Shown: piece by piece, positions 27,781-36,226 of the stretch
Numbering within the stretch: the stretch's first letter is position 1
How the letters are laid out: each line of letters starts with the position of its first letter
NCBI RefSeq assembly: GCF_035984655.1
Contig: NZ_JAXCHT010000006.1
Location: 99,036 to 163,035, forward strand
Direction: 5' to 3'
Source of the DNA: Actimicrobium sp035984655
Lineage (GTDB): Bacteria; Pseudomonadota; Gammaproteobacteria; Burkholderiales; Burkholderiaceae_D
DNA: 64,000 nucleotides
Program-made: the position numbers and the translations under genes
Notes under the pieces: generated by a model
What the model saw: the letters and a program-made list of their open reading frames with translations, nothing else
Databases searched by the model: none
Told to the model about the DNA's origin: nothing

Positions 27781-28164
27781 ATGCGTTCAAGGGCAATCGG
27801 CAAGCAGGGCGGCATTACTTTGGTTGGACTTATTTTCGTTCTCGCCATTCTGGGACTGATTGGCGTCATTGGCTTGAAAGTATTCCCGACGGTGGTCGAG
27901 TTCATGTCGGTCAAGAAAGCGCTGGTTGCAGCGAAAGCCTCTGGTTCCACACCCGTCGAGATCCGAACCTCGTTCGACAAGCAGGCCACTACCGGCTATA
28001 TCGATTCCGTGACGAGCAAGGATCTGGTTTTCTCCAAGGACGATGGCGAAATTGAAGTCAGTATCGCGTACCAGAAAAAAATCCCCCTGTTCGGGCCCGC
28101 CTCGTTGCTGATGGAATATGAAGCCACCACTGCCAAATCTGCTACCAAGAAACCTGCCGTCTGA
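27781..28164 (+). CDS. DUF4845 family membrane protein
   Basis: A 127-residue protein with an N-terminal Arg-rich stretch and one hydrophobic segment (about 11-36, GGITLVGLIFVLAILGLIGVIGL), resembling a pilin-like N-terminus, then a soluble domain. The family is found between lepB and rnc in beta- and gammaproteobacteria; its function is unknown. Start at ATG 27781, behind an AAGGAG site; the frame is open further upstream but overlaps lepB. Confidence 0.85.
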   Translation: MRSRAIGKQGGITLVGLIFVLAILGLIGVIGLKVFPTVVEFMSVKKALVAAKASGSTPVEIRTSFDKQATTGYIDSVTSKDLVFSKDDGEIEVSIAYQKKIPLFGPASLLMEYEATTAKSATKKPAV

Positions 28165-28185
28165 TCGGGTGTAGCGCCGACTGAA

Positions 28186-29130
28186 ATGGACTTTATGCTT
28201 CTGGAAGACCGACTTGCTTATACGTTCAAGGATGCCGCTTTGCTGCAGCAAGCGCTGACACATCGCAGCCATGGCAGTTTGCATAACGAGCGGCTCGAAT
28301 TTCTGGGTGATTCCATTCTCAATTGTGTGGTCGCTTCGTTGTTGTTCGAGCGTTATAGCAAAATTGACGAAGGCGACCTGTCCCGGCTGCGCGCCAACCT
28401 GGTCAAGCAGCAGTCCCTGTACGAGATTGCACAGCGACTGGAGTTGTCGCAGTTCTTGCGCCTGGGGGAGGGCGAGTTGAAGTCGGGCGGATTCCGGCGT
28501 CCTTCGATTCTCGCCGACACACTGGAAGCGCTGTTCGGGGCGATTTATCTCGACAGTGAATTCAATGCGGCGCGGGATGTGATCAGGGCGCTGTACATTC
28601 CCATTCTGGATACCGTCGATCCGAAGACGCTGGGAAAAGACGCCAAGACACTGCTGCAGGAGTATTTGCAGGGAAAGAAAATCGCGCTTCCGCAATACAA
28701 CGTGGTTGCCACGCATGGCGCTGCCCACAATCAGGAATTCGAGATTGAATGTCTGGTACCGAAACTGGATATTCAGGTTTTCGGCACCGGCGGCAGCAGG
28801 CGGGCAGGCGAGCAGGCTGCCGCAAAACATGCATTGGAGGCGGTGCAAAGTGCGTTCCTGAAAAGTCCCGCGGGCGCCCGCAAGAGCAAGCCGCGCACCT
28901 CGCAACTCAAATTGGCCGGCATCGCAACGATTCAGCCCGATGCGCCAGTTGAAGCAGCCGGCACACCGCGTGAAAAAAAGGTGTCCGCAAAAATTGATCC
29001 CAATCCAAAAGCCGGCGAGAGTGCGACGAAAGACAGCAAACCCGGCACCGACGTTCGGGCTGGCAATGAGCCACCGGATGCCACCGATGTCACCAAACCA
29101 ATTGCAGTAACTCAAACGAAGACGGCATGA
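28186..29130 (+). CDS. rnc: Ribonuclease III
   Basis: Double-strand-specific endoribonuclease for rRNA processing. The signature ERLEFLGDSILN is at about residues 35-46, the second acidic site in DTLEALFGAIYLD, and a double-stranded RNA-binding domain at about 155-225. At 314 residues it is about 85 longer than E. coli RNase III, owing to a Lys/Pro/Ala-rich, probably disordered C-terminal tail. The stop overlaps era by four bases. Confidence 0.97.
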   Translation: MDFMLLEDRLAYTFKDAALLQQALTHRSHGSLHNERLEFLGDSILNCVVASLLFERYSKIDEGDLSRLRANLVKQQSLYEIAQRLELSQFLRLGEGELKSGGFRRPSILADTLEALFGAIYLDSEFNAARDVIRALYIPILDTVDPKTLGKDAKTLLQEYLQGKKIALPQYNVVATHGAAHNQEFEIECLVPKLDIQVFGTGGSRRAGEQAAAKHALEAVQSAFLKSPAGARKSKPRTSQLKLAGIATIQPDAPVEAAGTPREKKVSAKIDPNPKAGESATKDSKPGTDVRAGNEPPDATDVTKPIAVTQTKTA

Positions 29131-30029
29131 CTGAATCTGCAACACCATCGAATTTCCGCTGTGGCTACATCGCCATCGTCGGACGACCCAACGTCGGCAA
29201 GTCGACGTTGATGAATGCGTTGATCGGCGCAAAAGTAAGTATCACTTCACGCAAGGCGCAGACCACGCGCCATCGCATCACCGGCATTCAAACGGTGGAA
29301 GATACCCAGTTTGTGTACGTCGATACGCCCGGCTTTCAAACACGTCATGCGAATGCGCTGAACAAGACCCTCAACAAGACGGTGTCCAATACGCTGACGT
29401 CGGCGGATGTGATCCTGTTCCTGATCGAAGCTGGAACGTTCGGACCTGCCGACCAGCAGGTGCTGGACCTGATTCCCGAATCGGTGCCATGCATCCTCGT
29501 GATCAATAAATCCGATCGGGTCAAGGACAAGGCCGTGCTACTGCCGTTCGCACAGCAAATCGCCGCCAAGCATGACTTCGCAGCGGTGGTTCCCGTGTCG
29601 GCCACGCTGGGATTCCAGCTCGATGGCTTGCAGAAGGAAACGCGCAACTTCCTGCCGGAAGGACCGCCGATTTTTGGTCCCGACGACATCACGGATCGCA
29701 GCGAAAAATTCCTCGCGGCCGAAATCATCCGCGAAAAAGTATTCCGCTTCGTCGGTGACGAGCTGCCTTACACAAGTACCGTCCTGATTGAAAAATTCGA
29801 ACAGGAAGGCGATCTGCGCCGCGTGTTTGCGGCGATTCTGGTGCAGCGCGACACCCACAAGTCGATGCTGATCGGTCAGAAGGGCGCACGCCTGAAGGAG
29901 ATTTCGACGCAGGCCAGACTCGACATGGCGCGTTTGTTCGGCGGGCCGGTGTATCTCGAAGTCTGGGTCAAGGTCAAGTCGGGCTGGGCCGACAACGAAG
30001 CCGGTCTGCGTGCCTACGGCTACGAATAA
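29127..30029 (+). CDS. era: GTPase Era
   Basis: Essential GTPase for 16S rRNA and 30S maturation. G1 GRPNVGKST, G3 DTPGF, G4 NKSD and the C-terminal KH domain (LIGQKGARLKEIS) are present; 300 residues. rnc-era-recO order is conserved. Confidence 0.98.
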   Translation: MTESATPSNFRCGYIAIVGRPNVGKSTLMNALIGAKVSITSRKAQTTRHRITGIQTVEDTQFVYVDTPGFQTRHANALNKTLNKTVSNTLTSADVILFLIEAGTFGPADQQVLDLIPESVPCILVINKSDRVKDKAVLLPFAQQIAAKHDFAAVVPVSATLGFQLDGLQKETRNFLPEGPPIFGPDDITDRSEKFLAAEIIREKVFRFVGDELPYTSTVLIEKFEQEGDLRRVFAAILVQRDTHKSMLIGQKGARLKEISTQARLDMARLFGGPVYLEVWVKVKSGWADNEAGLRAYGYE

Positions 30030-30047
30030 CCGGACCGGACCAGGCGC

Positions 30048-30854
30048 GTGGTAGGTCAAGCCGCTGACTCGCCGATGCCCGTCGTGGCAGCGCCGACTGA
30101 CACACCGTCGGCCCGGCCGCGTCGGCCGCGGGTGCTGGAAAAAGACCATCGCGTCGGCAATCAGCCTGGATTCGTCCTGCACAGCTACCCGTACAAGGAA
30201 ACCAGCCTCATCGTCGATGTGTTCACGCGCGATCACGGCAGGATTGCGCTGGTCGCCAAGGGCGCCAAGCGCCCGCATTCGAAACTGCGCGGCGTCCTGC
30301 AAACTTTCCAGCCCTTGTCGGTCAGCTGGAGCGGCAAATCGGAAGTGCGCACGCTGACCGGCGCCGAGTGGGTTGGCGGTTTGCCGCCACTCGAAAAAGC
30401 CGCCCTGCTGTGCGGCTTCTATCTGAACGAACTGCTGGTCAAGCTGCTCGCCCGCGACGATCCCCATCCCGCCCTGTTTGATCACTACATCGCTGCCCTC
30501 AATCAGCTCGGCCATGACGAACCGGCGCCCATCGTGTTGCGCAAGTTCGAACGCAGCCTGATGAAGGAAACCGGCGTGGCGGGCGACCTGACGATGTGTA
30601 CAGGCACTGGACAACGGGTGCAGGCCGAGCGGCTTTACGTGGTCGATCCGGAACGCGGTCCGCGCCCGGCCAATCCGTCCGACGCGGCGCCGCGCGTCAG
30701 CGGGCAGACCTTGCTCGACATGGAGCGCGAAGATTACAGCGACAGCACCACACTCACCCAGAGCAAGTTCCTGATGCGGTATTTGCTGGCCTGGCATCTG
30801 GGCGGTGTGCCGTTGAACACGCGCCAGATCCTCATCGATCTGACCCAACTATGA
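30048..30854 (+). CDS. recO: DNA repair protein RecO
   Basis: RecFOR pathway mediator: N-terminal OB fold (GFVLHSYPYKETSLIVDVFTRDHGRIALVAKGAKR), then a helical domain. The start is uncertain: GTG at 30048 gives 268 residues with a 35-residue Pro-rich N-terminal extension, and an ATG at 30075 or an internal start is possible. The zinc-binding Cys cluster seen in some RecO proteins is not apparent. Confidence 0.92.
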   Translation: MVGQAADSPMPVVAAPTDTPSARPRRPRVLEKDHRVGNQPGFVLHSYPYKETSLIVDVFTRDHGRIALVAKGAKRPHSKLRGVLQTFQPLSVSWSGKSEVRTLTGAEWVGGLPPLEKAALLCGFYLNELLVKLLARDDPHPALFDHYIAALNQLGHDEPAPIVLRKFERSLMKETGVAGDLTMCTGTGQRVQAERLYVVDPERGPRPANPSDAAPRVSGQTLLDMEREDYSDSTTLTQSKFLMRYLLAWHLGGVPLNTRQILIDLTQL

Positions 30855-30870
30855 TCGGTCCGAGCCTGCC

Positions 30871-31632
30871 ATGAGCTACCTGAATCCACCCGCCGCCACA
30901 CCCGCGCTGTGCATCGACCTCACCGCCCTTGCGAGATTGCGCGACCTGCGGCCCGGCGCCGGCGCGCCCGAACTGGCCGAGGCCGCAATGCTGGCCGAGG
31001 CTGCCGGCGCAGACCGGATTGCACTGTCATTGCGCAGCGACGCAGGTGCGCAGTGGCAGGCTGATGTCATCGCGATGCGCGCCCGACTACCTGGCGGATG
31101 CGACCTCGCGCTGCCGCTGGGTGCGGAGATGCTTGCACTTGCCGCTGAACTGACGCCACATGCGCTTTGCCTCGTCGGCGATCAGCCCGAGGGTGGCAGC
31201 ATCGACGTGGTACAGCATGGCGCTGCAATCCGGTTGGCGCTGCAGCACCTGCGCGAGCGTCCGGTCGTGGCGATGCTCACGATCGATGCGAACATCGTGC
31301 AGATTCAGGCCGCTGTCGACACCGGTGTAACTGCAATCATGCTCAACACCGCACCGTATGCCATGGCGGACGATGCAGCGCAGGCATCGGTGCAATGGGA
31401 GCGACTTGCCAACGCCGCAATCGAGGCAGCGCGACTTGGGCTGCAGGTGCAGGCTGGTGGTTTTCTGGACTATCGCAACGTCGGCCGGATCGCGGCGATT
31501 GACACGATCACGCAGGTCAACGTTGGCCACGCGGTACTTGCGCGCGCAGTAATTGGCGGCTGGTCGAAGGCGGTCAGCGACATGAAATCCATCGTCGCGC
31601 AGGCGCGCCACCTCGACGCGGGCAAAGCATGA
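30871..31632 (+). CDS. pdxJ: Pyridoxine 5'-phosphate synthase PdxJ
   Basis: Condenses 1-deoxyxylulose 5-phosphate with 3-amino-2-oxopropyl phosphate in vitamin B6 synthesis. TIM-barrel protein of 253 residues; the C-terminal phosphate-binding region VNVGHAVLARAVIGGWSKAV is well conserved. Within the conserved recO-pdxJ-acpS order; stop overlaps acpS by four bases. Confidence 0.95.
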   Translation: MSYLNPPAATPALCIDLTALARLRDLRPGAGAPELAEAAMLAEAAGADRIALSLRSDAGAQWQADVIAMRARLPGGCDLALPLGAEMLALAAELTPHALCLVGDQPEGGSIDVVQHGAAIRLALQHLRERPVVAMLTIDANIVQIQAAVDTGVTAIMLNTAPYAMADDAAQASVQWERLANAAIEAARLGLQVQAGGFLDYRNVGRIAAIDTITQVNVGHAVLARAVIGGWSKAVSDMKSIVAQARHLDAGKA

Positions 31633-32021
31633 TTTACGGCATCGGTACGGACATCATTCAGATCAGTCGCATTGAAGCGGCGCTACAGCGTCATGGTCCG
31701 CGTTTCGCCGAAAAAATCCTTGGCATTGAAGAGCTTGAGAAATACCATCGTCGCAGCGCCAAGGTTGCCGCGCGCGGACTGCGTTTTCTGGCAACCCGTT
31801 TCGCCGCCAAGGAAGCCTTTTCGAAAGCCATCGGCCTTGGGATTCACATGCCGATGACCTGGCGGGCGATGCAAACCCTGAACGCGCCCAGCGGCAAACC
31901 GATTGTTGTCACCAGCGGCGCATTGACGTTGTTCATGGAGCAGCACGGACTGAGTGCACAGGTATCAATTACCGACGAAACCGACTACGCGGTCGCCTTC
32001 GTCATCGTGGAGAAAACATGA
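31629..32021 (+). CDS. acpS: Holo-ACP synthase AcpS
   Basis: Transfers 4'-phosphopantetheine from CoA to ACP. The IGTDIIQISRIE N-terminus (metal-binding Asp) and RFAAKEAFSKAIG motif (Glu, Lys) are present; 130 residues. Starts inside the pdxJ stop and overlaps nagZ by four bases. It activates the acpP product encoded 13 kb upstream. Confidence 0.97.
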   Translation: MIYGIGTDIIQISRIEAALQRHGPRFAEKILGIEELEKYHRRSAKVAARGLRFLATRFAAKEAFSKAIGLGIHMPMTWRAMQTLNAPSGKPIVVTSGALTLFMEQHGLSAQVSITDETDYAVAFVIVEKT

Positions 32022-33070
32022 ATCAGGCAGCAGACATGAAACACAATCGCACCGCACCGGTGATGCTTGACGTGATCGGTACCGAACTCAATGCCGACGA
32101 CATCCGGCGCATTCGGCATCCGCTCACCGGTGGCGTGATCCTGTTTGCGCGCAACTTCGCCGATCGCGCCCAGCTGGTGGCGCTGACCGACGCCATCCAC
32201 GCACTGCGCGCCGATGTGCTGATTGCCGTCGACCATGAAGGCGGCCGGGTGCAGCGCTTCAGGACCGATGGATTTACGGTATTGCCGGCAATGCGGCTGC
32301 TCGGCCAACTATGGGATCGGGACGTGCTTGCCGCCACCAGGGTAGCGACCGATGTCGGTTTTGTGCTGGCCGCCGAGTTACGTGCCTGTGGCGTCGACTT
32401 GTCGTTTACGCCGGTGCTGGATCTGGATCACGGCGAATCGGGCGTGATCGGCAACCGTGCCTTTCATCGCGATGCGCGCGTCGTGACGCTGCTGGCCAAG
32501 AGTCTCAACCATGGCCTTGCTTTGGCGGGCATGGCCAATTGCGGCAAACATTTTCCAGGCCATGGTTTTGCGCAGGCTGATTCGCATGTCGCCGTGCCGG
32601 TGGACGAGCGCTCGCTGGAAGCGATTCTCGGCGACGATGCCGCGCCGTACGACTGGCTTGGGCTGGGACTGGCAGGTGTGATGCCGGCGCATGTCATTTA
32701 CCCGCAGGTCGATGCGCAGCCGGCCGGGTTCTCCCGGAAGTGGTTGTCGATCCTGCGCCACGACATGGGATTCGACGGCGTGATCTTCAGTGATGACCTC
32801 AGCATGGAGGGTGCCAGCGTCGCGGGCGACGTGATTGCCGGTGCCACGGCGGCACTGGCCGCTGGCTGCGACATGGTACTGATCTGCAATGCGCCGGACA
32901 AGGCAGACCAGTTGCTCGACGGACTGCACGCCAATCAATCCAGTGAGCGCAGCGCGGCACGCATTGCGACACTGATGCCGACCATGGCGCCGCTGGACTG
33001 GGCTTCCCTGCAAGCCGATGACCGCTACCAGTCGGCCAAACGCAGCATCGCTGCATTACTGGCCGAATGA
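32018..33070 (+). CDS. nagZ: Beta-N-acetylhexosaminidase NagZ
   Basis: Cytoplasmic GH3 enzyme of peptidoglycan recycling that removes GlcNAc from anhydromuropeptides. The KHFPGHG motif, the substrate loop DHEGGRVQRFR and the nucleophile segment FSDDLSMEGA are visible; 350 residues with a short GH3 barrel, typical of NagZ. Overlaps acpS and uvrC by four bases each. Confidence 0.96.
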   Translation: MNQAADMKHNRTAPVMLDVIGTELNADDIRRIRHPLTGGVILFARNFADRAQLVALTDAIHALRADVLIAVDHEGGRVQRFRTDGFTVLPAMRLLGQLWDRDVLAATRVATDVGFVLAAELRACGVDLSFTPVLDLDHGESGVIGNRAFHRDARVVTLLAKSLNHGLALAGMANCGKHFPGHGFAQADSHVAVPVDERSLEAILGDDAAPYDWLGLGLAGVMPAHVIYPQVDAQPAGFSRKWLSILRHDMGFDGVIFSDDLSMEGASVAGDVIAGATAALAAGCDMVLICNAPDKADQLLDGLHANQSSERSAARIATLMPTMAPLDWASLQADDRYQSAKRSIAALLAE

Positions 33071-34923
33071 CCGACGCGCTGGCTCCCGACCCGCGCGCCA
33101 TCGTGCTGGAGACGGTGGCCAAGCTGCCGCACCTGCCGGGCGTGTATCGCTATTTCGACGCCGACAACAATGTGCTGTATGTGGGCAAGGCGCGCGATCT
33201 GAAAAAGCGGGTGTCGAGTTATTTTCAGAAGACCGCCAGCAGCTCACGCATTGCCATGATGGTCGAGCGCATCGCCCGGCTCGAGACCACGGTGACCCGC
33301 AGCGAAGCCGAAGCGCTGCTGCTGGAAAACAATCTGATCAAGTCCTTGCAGCCGCGCTTCAACATCCTGTTCCGCGACGACAAATCCTATCCGTATCTGA
33401 AAATCACCGGACAGGATTTCCCGCGCATGGCGTACTACCGCGGCGCGATCGACAAGCGCAATCAATTCTTCGGACCTTTCCCGAGCGCGTGGGCGGTCAA
33501 GGAGTCGATGCAAATCCTGCAGAAGGTGTTCATGTTGCGCACCTGCGAAGACAGCGTCTACGCCAACCGGACCCGACCCTGCCTGCTGCATCAGATTCAT
33601 CGCTGCAGCGCGCCTTGCGTGAAGGCGATCAGCCAGGAGGATTATTTGCGCGACGTCGAGAATGCGGCGAAATTTTTGCGCGGCCGGCAAACCGAGGTGA
33701 TGCAGACGCTGGGGGAAAAAATGCATGCGCATGCCGAGGCACTCGAATTCGAGCAGGCCGCCGTGGTGCGCAATCAGATGAATGCGCTGTCGCGCGTGCT
33801 GCATCAGCAAACCATGGAGTCGGGCAACGAAGCCGATCTCGACATCATTGCCGTGCTGGTGCAGGGCGGCCGGGCCTGCGTGAATCTGGCGATGGTGCGC
33901 GGTGGCCGGCATCTGGGCGACCGTGCCTATTTCCCGACCCACGTCGACAATGCGCTGGCCAGCGAGGGCGAGCCGCTCGAGGTCGAAGTAATGAAGGCCT
34001 TCCTGGCGCAGCATTACATTGAAAAATTCATTCCGTCGACGCTGGTGCTCAGTCTCGACCTGGACGAACCCGAGCTGATGCTTGCGTTGATGGAGCAGTG
34101 CGGCCATCGGATCAATCTGCTGTTTCAGCCGCAGGGGCAGCGCCGCCAATGGCTGGAAATGGCGGCCAAGGGGGCCGAAATTTCGCTGGCCCGGTTGCTG
34201 TCCGAGCAGGGTTCGCAGCAATCGCGCACGCGCGCGCTGGTGGAGGTGCTCGGGCTGGATGGCGATGATCTCGACAGCATTCGCATCGAATGTTTTGACA
34301 TCAGCCATACCCAGGGTGAGGCAACGCAGGCTTCATGCGTGGTGTTCCACCATCATGCGATGCAAAATGGCGAATACCGCCGCTACAACATTGCCGGCAT
34401 CACGCCGGGCGACGATTACGCTGCGATGCGACAGGTCCTCACGCGGCGCTACGAAAAAGTCGCCAACGGTGATGGCGTCATGCCAGACATCGCGTTGATC
34501 GACGGTGGCAAAGGTCAGGTTGAAGTCGCGCGCCAAGTGTTCGCCGAACTGGGTCTCGATATCAGCCTGATTGTCGGCGTGGCCAAAGGGGAGGGGCGTC
34601 GTGTCGGGTTGGAAACCCTGGTCTTTGTCGATGGCCGTGAGCCCAAGGAACTGGGTAAGGAATCGGCCGCACTCATGCTGATTGCGCAGATTCGCGACGA
34701 GGCCCATCGCTTCGCCATTACCGGCATGCGCGCCCGGCGCGCCAAGGCCAGGCAAACCTCGCGGCTGGAAGAGATTGAAGGAATTGGCGCGAAGCGGCGC
34801 CAGAAACTGTTGGCCCGATTTGGCGGATTGCGCGGCGTGGTCGATGCCAGCGTGGACGATCTGGCATCGGTGGATGGCATCTCGCGTCAATTGGCGGAAG
34901 ACATTTATAGGCAATTGCATTAA
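33067..34923 (+). CDS. uvrC: Excinuclease ABC subunit C
   Basis: Makes both incisions in nucleotide excision repair. Domains in order: GIY-YIG nuclease (about 17-95, GVYRYFDADNNVLYVGKA), UVR motif at about 205-240, UvrC RNase H-like domain (about 385-540, with ECFDISHTQGEATQAS) and a C-terminal helix-hairpin-helix pair (IEGIGAKRRQKLLARFGG). 618 residues. uvrC-pgsA order is conserved. Confidence 0.97.
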   Translation: MTDALAPDPRAIVLETVAKLPHLPGVYRYFDADNNVLYVGKARDLKKRVSSYFQKTASSSRIAMMVERIARLETTVTRSEAEALLLENNLIKSLQPRFNILFRDDKSYPYLKITGQDFPRMAYYRGAIDKRNQFFGPFPSAWAVKESMQILQKVFMLRTCEDSVYANRTRPCLLHQIHRCSAPCVKAISQEDYLRDVENAAKFLRGRQTEVMQTLGEKMHAHAEALEFEQAAVVRNQMNALSRVLHQQTMESGNEADLDIIAVLVQGGRACVNLAMVRGGRHLGDRAYFPTHVDNALASEGEPLEVEVMKAFLAQHYIEKFIPSTLVLSLDLDEPELMLALMEQCGHRINLLFQPQGQRRQWLEMAAKGAEISLARLLSEQGSQQSRTRALVEVLGLDGDDLDSIRIECFDISHTQGEATQASCVVFHHHAMQNGEYRRYNIAGITPGDDYAAMRQVLTRRYEKVANGDGVMPDIALIDGGKGQVEVARQVFAELGLDISLIVGVAKGEGRRVGLETLVFVDGREPKELGKESAALMLIAQIRDEAHRFAITGMRARRAKARQTSRLEEIEGIGAKRRQKLLARFGGLRGVVDASVDDLASVDGISRQLAEDIYRQLH

Positions 34924-34981
34924 ATTACGCAGGGCTTTGCAATTGGTGCACTGTCTTTGCCGTACCCAACACATCTGACTC

Positions 34982-35566
34982 ATGCCTCTCAATACCCCGA
35001 TCTTGCTCACGTGGTTACGCGTGGCGCTCATTCCTCTGGTTGTAGGGGTGTTTTATTTGCCGGAAAGTGTGATGCCGATGTTCGACCGCGGCCTCGCCTC
35101 AACCTGCATTTTTGTCGTTGCCGCAGCGACCGACTGGTTCGACGGTTTTCTGGCGCGGCGCTGGAATGAAACATCGGCGTTCGGCGCCTTTCTCGATCCG
35201 GTGGCGGACAAGCTGATGGTGGCCGGCGCATTGCTGGTGCTGGTTCAGCTTGATCGCGTCAATGCCGCCGTTGCCTTCATTATCATTGGTCGCGAAATCG
35301 CGATTTCCGCATTGCGTGAATGGATGGCGCAGTTGGGCGCATCCAAGTCCGTCGCGGTGAGTTCGATCGGTAAAATCAAGACGGCAGCGCAAATGACCGC
35401 GATTCCGATGCTGCTCTACTACGACACGCTGTTCGGTTTGATCGATACCCGCATCTGGGGGCAATGGCTGTTGGCAGTCGCCGCAGTGCTCACGGTCTGG
35501 TCCATGTTCTACTACCTCAAAAAAGCGTGGCCGTTGATCAAGCAGTACTCCGGGCATTTACCCTGA
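34982..35566 (+). CDS. pgsA: CDP-diacylglycerol--glycerol-3-phosphate 3-phosphatidyltransferase
   Basis: Inner-membrane enzyme making phosphatidylglycerol phosphate. The CDP-alcohol phosphotransferase motif DWFDGFLARRWNETSAFGAFLDPVADKL holds the full DG..AR...G...D...D pattern, and several hydrophobic helices surround it. 194 residues, normal length. Confidence 0.96.
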   Translation: MPLNTPILLTWLRVALIPLVVGVFYLPESVMPMFDRGLASTCIFVVAAATDWFDGFLARRWNETSAFGAFLDPVADKLMVAGALLVLVQLDRVNAAVAFIIIGREIAISALREWMAQLGASKSVAVSSIGKIKTAAQMTAIPMLLYYDTLFGLIDTRIWGQWLLAVAAVLTVWSMFYYLKKAWPLIKQYSGHLP

Positions 35567-35596
35567 GCTTAAGTGCGCAAATATGGTGTGGATCAG

Positions 35597-35624
35597 TTGA
35601 CAAAAAAAGGCAGTCATCTATAAT
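35597..35624 (+). promoter_or_regulatory. tRNA-Gly promoter
   Basis: Consensus TTGACA (35597-35602), 16-bp spacer and consensus TATAAT (35619-35624), 17 bp before the first tRNA-Gly. It is the strongest promoter match seen in the window, as expected for a stable RNA. Confidence 0.88.
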
Positions 35625-35641
35625 ACGCAGCTTGTTGTCAT

Positions 35642-35717
35642 GCGGGAGTAGCTCAGTTGGTAGAGCGCAACCTTGCCAAGGTTGAGGTCGAGAGTTCGAG
35701 CCTCTTCTCCCGCTCCA
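35642..35717 (+). tRNA. tRNA-Gly (GCC), copy 1
   Basis: 76 nt with encoded CCA. Acceptor GCGGGAG/CTCCCGC, D arm GCTC...GAGC, anticodon arm CAACC-TTGCCAA-GGTTG with anticodon GCC, and T arm GAGAG-TTCGAGC-CTCTT. Reads glycine GGC/GGU codons. Confidence 0.98.
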
Positions 35718-35728
35718 GATTGAAAGAA

Positions 35729-35756
35729 GGGAAGCTGTCACCGGCTTCCTTTTTTA
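35729..35756 (+). terminator. Terminator after tRNA-Gly copy 1
   Basis: GGAAGC (35730-35735) and GCTTCC (35744-35749) with a short loop, followed by a T run. It lies 12 bp past the tRNA. Confidence 0.85.
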
Positions 35757-35790
35757 TTGAAATAGCTGTTGATGTGCAGTGCCGTTTTAC

Positions 35791-35866
35791 GCGGGAGTAG
35801 CTCAGTTGGTAGAGCGCAACCTTGCCAAGGTTGAGGTCGAGAGTTCGAGCCTCTTCTCCCGCTCCA
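35791..35866 (+). tRNA. tRNA-Gly (GCC), copy 2
   Basis: Identical over all 76 nt to copy 1, with CCA encoded and the same CCAGATTGAAA flank downstream, so it arose by recent duplication or is kept identical by gene conversion. No consensus promoter is visible in the 74 bp between copies; it may depend on readthrough of the first terminator or on a weak promoter. Confidence 0.98.
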
Positions 35867-35876
35867 GATTGAAACA

Positions 35877-35902
35877 GGGAAGCTCTTAGGGCTTCCCTTT
35901 TT
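35877..35902 (+). terminator. Terminator after tRNA-Gly copy 2
   Basis: GGGAAGC (35877-35883) and GCTTCCC (35891-35897) with a 7-base loop, then TTTTT. Similar in sequence to the terminator after copy 1, consistent with duplication of the whole unit. Confidence 0.88.
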
Positions 35903-35915
35903 CTTGCGGAAAATC

Positions 35916-35933
35916 GATGTAAACGATTACATC
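35916..35933. promoter_or_regulatory. Palindrome resembling a LacI/GalR-family operator
   Basis: GATGTAAACGATTACATC: 7-bp arms around ACGA; the core differs by one base from the TGTAAACGTTTACA type operator. It lies 55 bp upstream of tRNA-Cys. No LacI-type regulator gene is in the window, so function is unproven and chance is possible. Confidence 0.3.
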
Positions 35934-35987
35934 TGAACTCCATTTTGTCACTGCAGATGCACCGTTTGCAGTTACAATACGCTCCGC

Positions 35988-36061
35988 GGCGGGGTAGCAA
36001 AGTGGTTATGCAGCGGCCTGCAAAGCCGTTTACGCCGGTTCGAACCCGACCCCCGCCTCCA
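35988..36061 (+). tRNA. tRNA-Cys (GCA)
   Basis: 74 nt with encoded CCA. Acceptor GGCGGGG/CCCCGCC, anticodon arm GCGGC-CTGCAAA-GCCGT with anticodon GCA, T arm GCCGG-TTCGAAC-CCGAC. A TACAAT box about 13 bp before it is a likely -10 element; the -35 is poor. Confidence 0.97.
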
Positions 36062-36226
36062 GTTTTTCTTCATCCTGCTTACGGCCGAACATGGCCCGAC
36101 CCGCATCGTTTCCCTCTCATCGTTTGTTGACTGCCGTGATCGCTCATTGATCCGCGCCGGCATGCCGACGATTGTCTTTTTTGTGTCCCGATATGCGCTA
36201 CCATCTGGTCCCATGGAGAATGGTCA

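Noticed and set aside
27787..29232. 481-codon minus-strand frame across DUF4845 and rnc
   Set aside because: Covers two well-supported plus-strand genes; composition is that of an antisense shadow.
33018..34022. 334-codon plus-strand frame overlapping uvrC
   Set aside because: Alternative frame of uvrC, which has all its domains in the other frame.
35653..36000. 115-codon minus-strand frame over the tRNA-Gly genes
   Set aside because: Antisense of two tRNA genes; the repeated KRLELSTSTLARLRSTN text is the tRNA complement.
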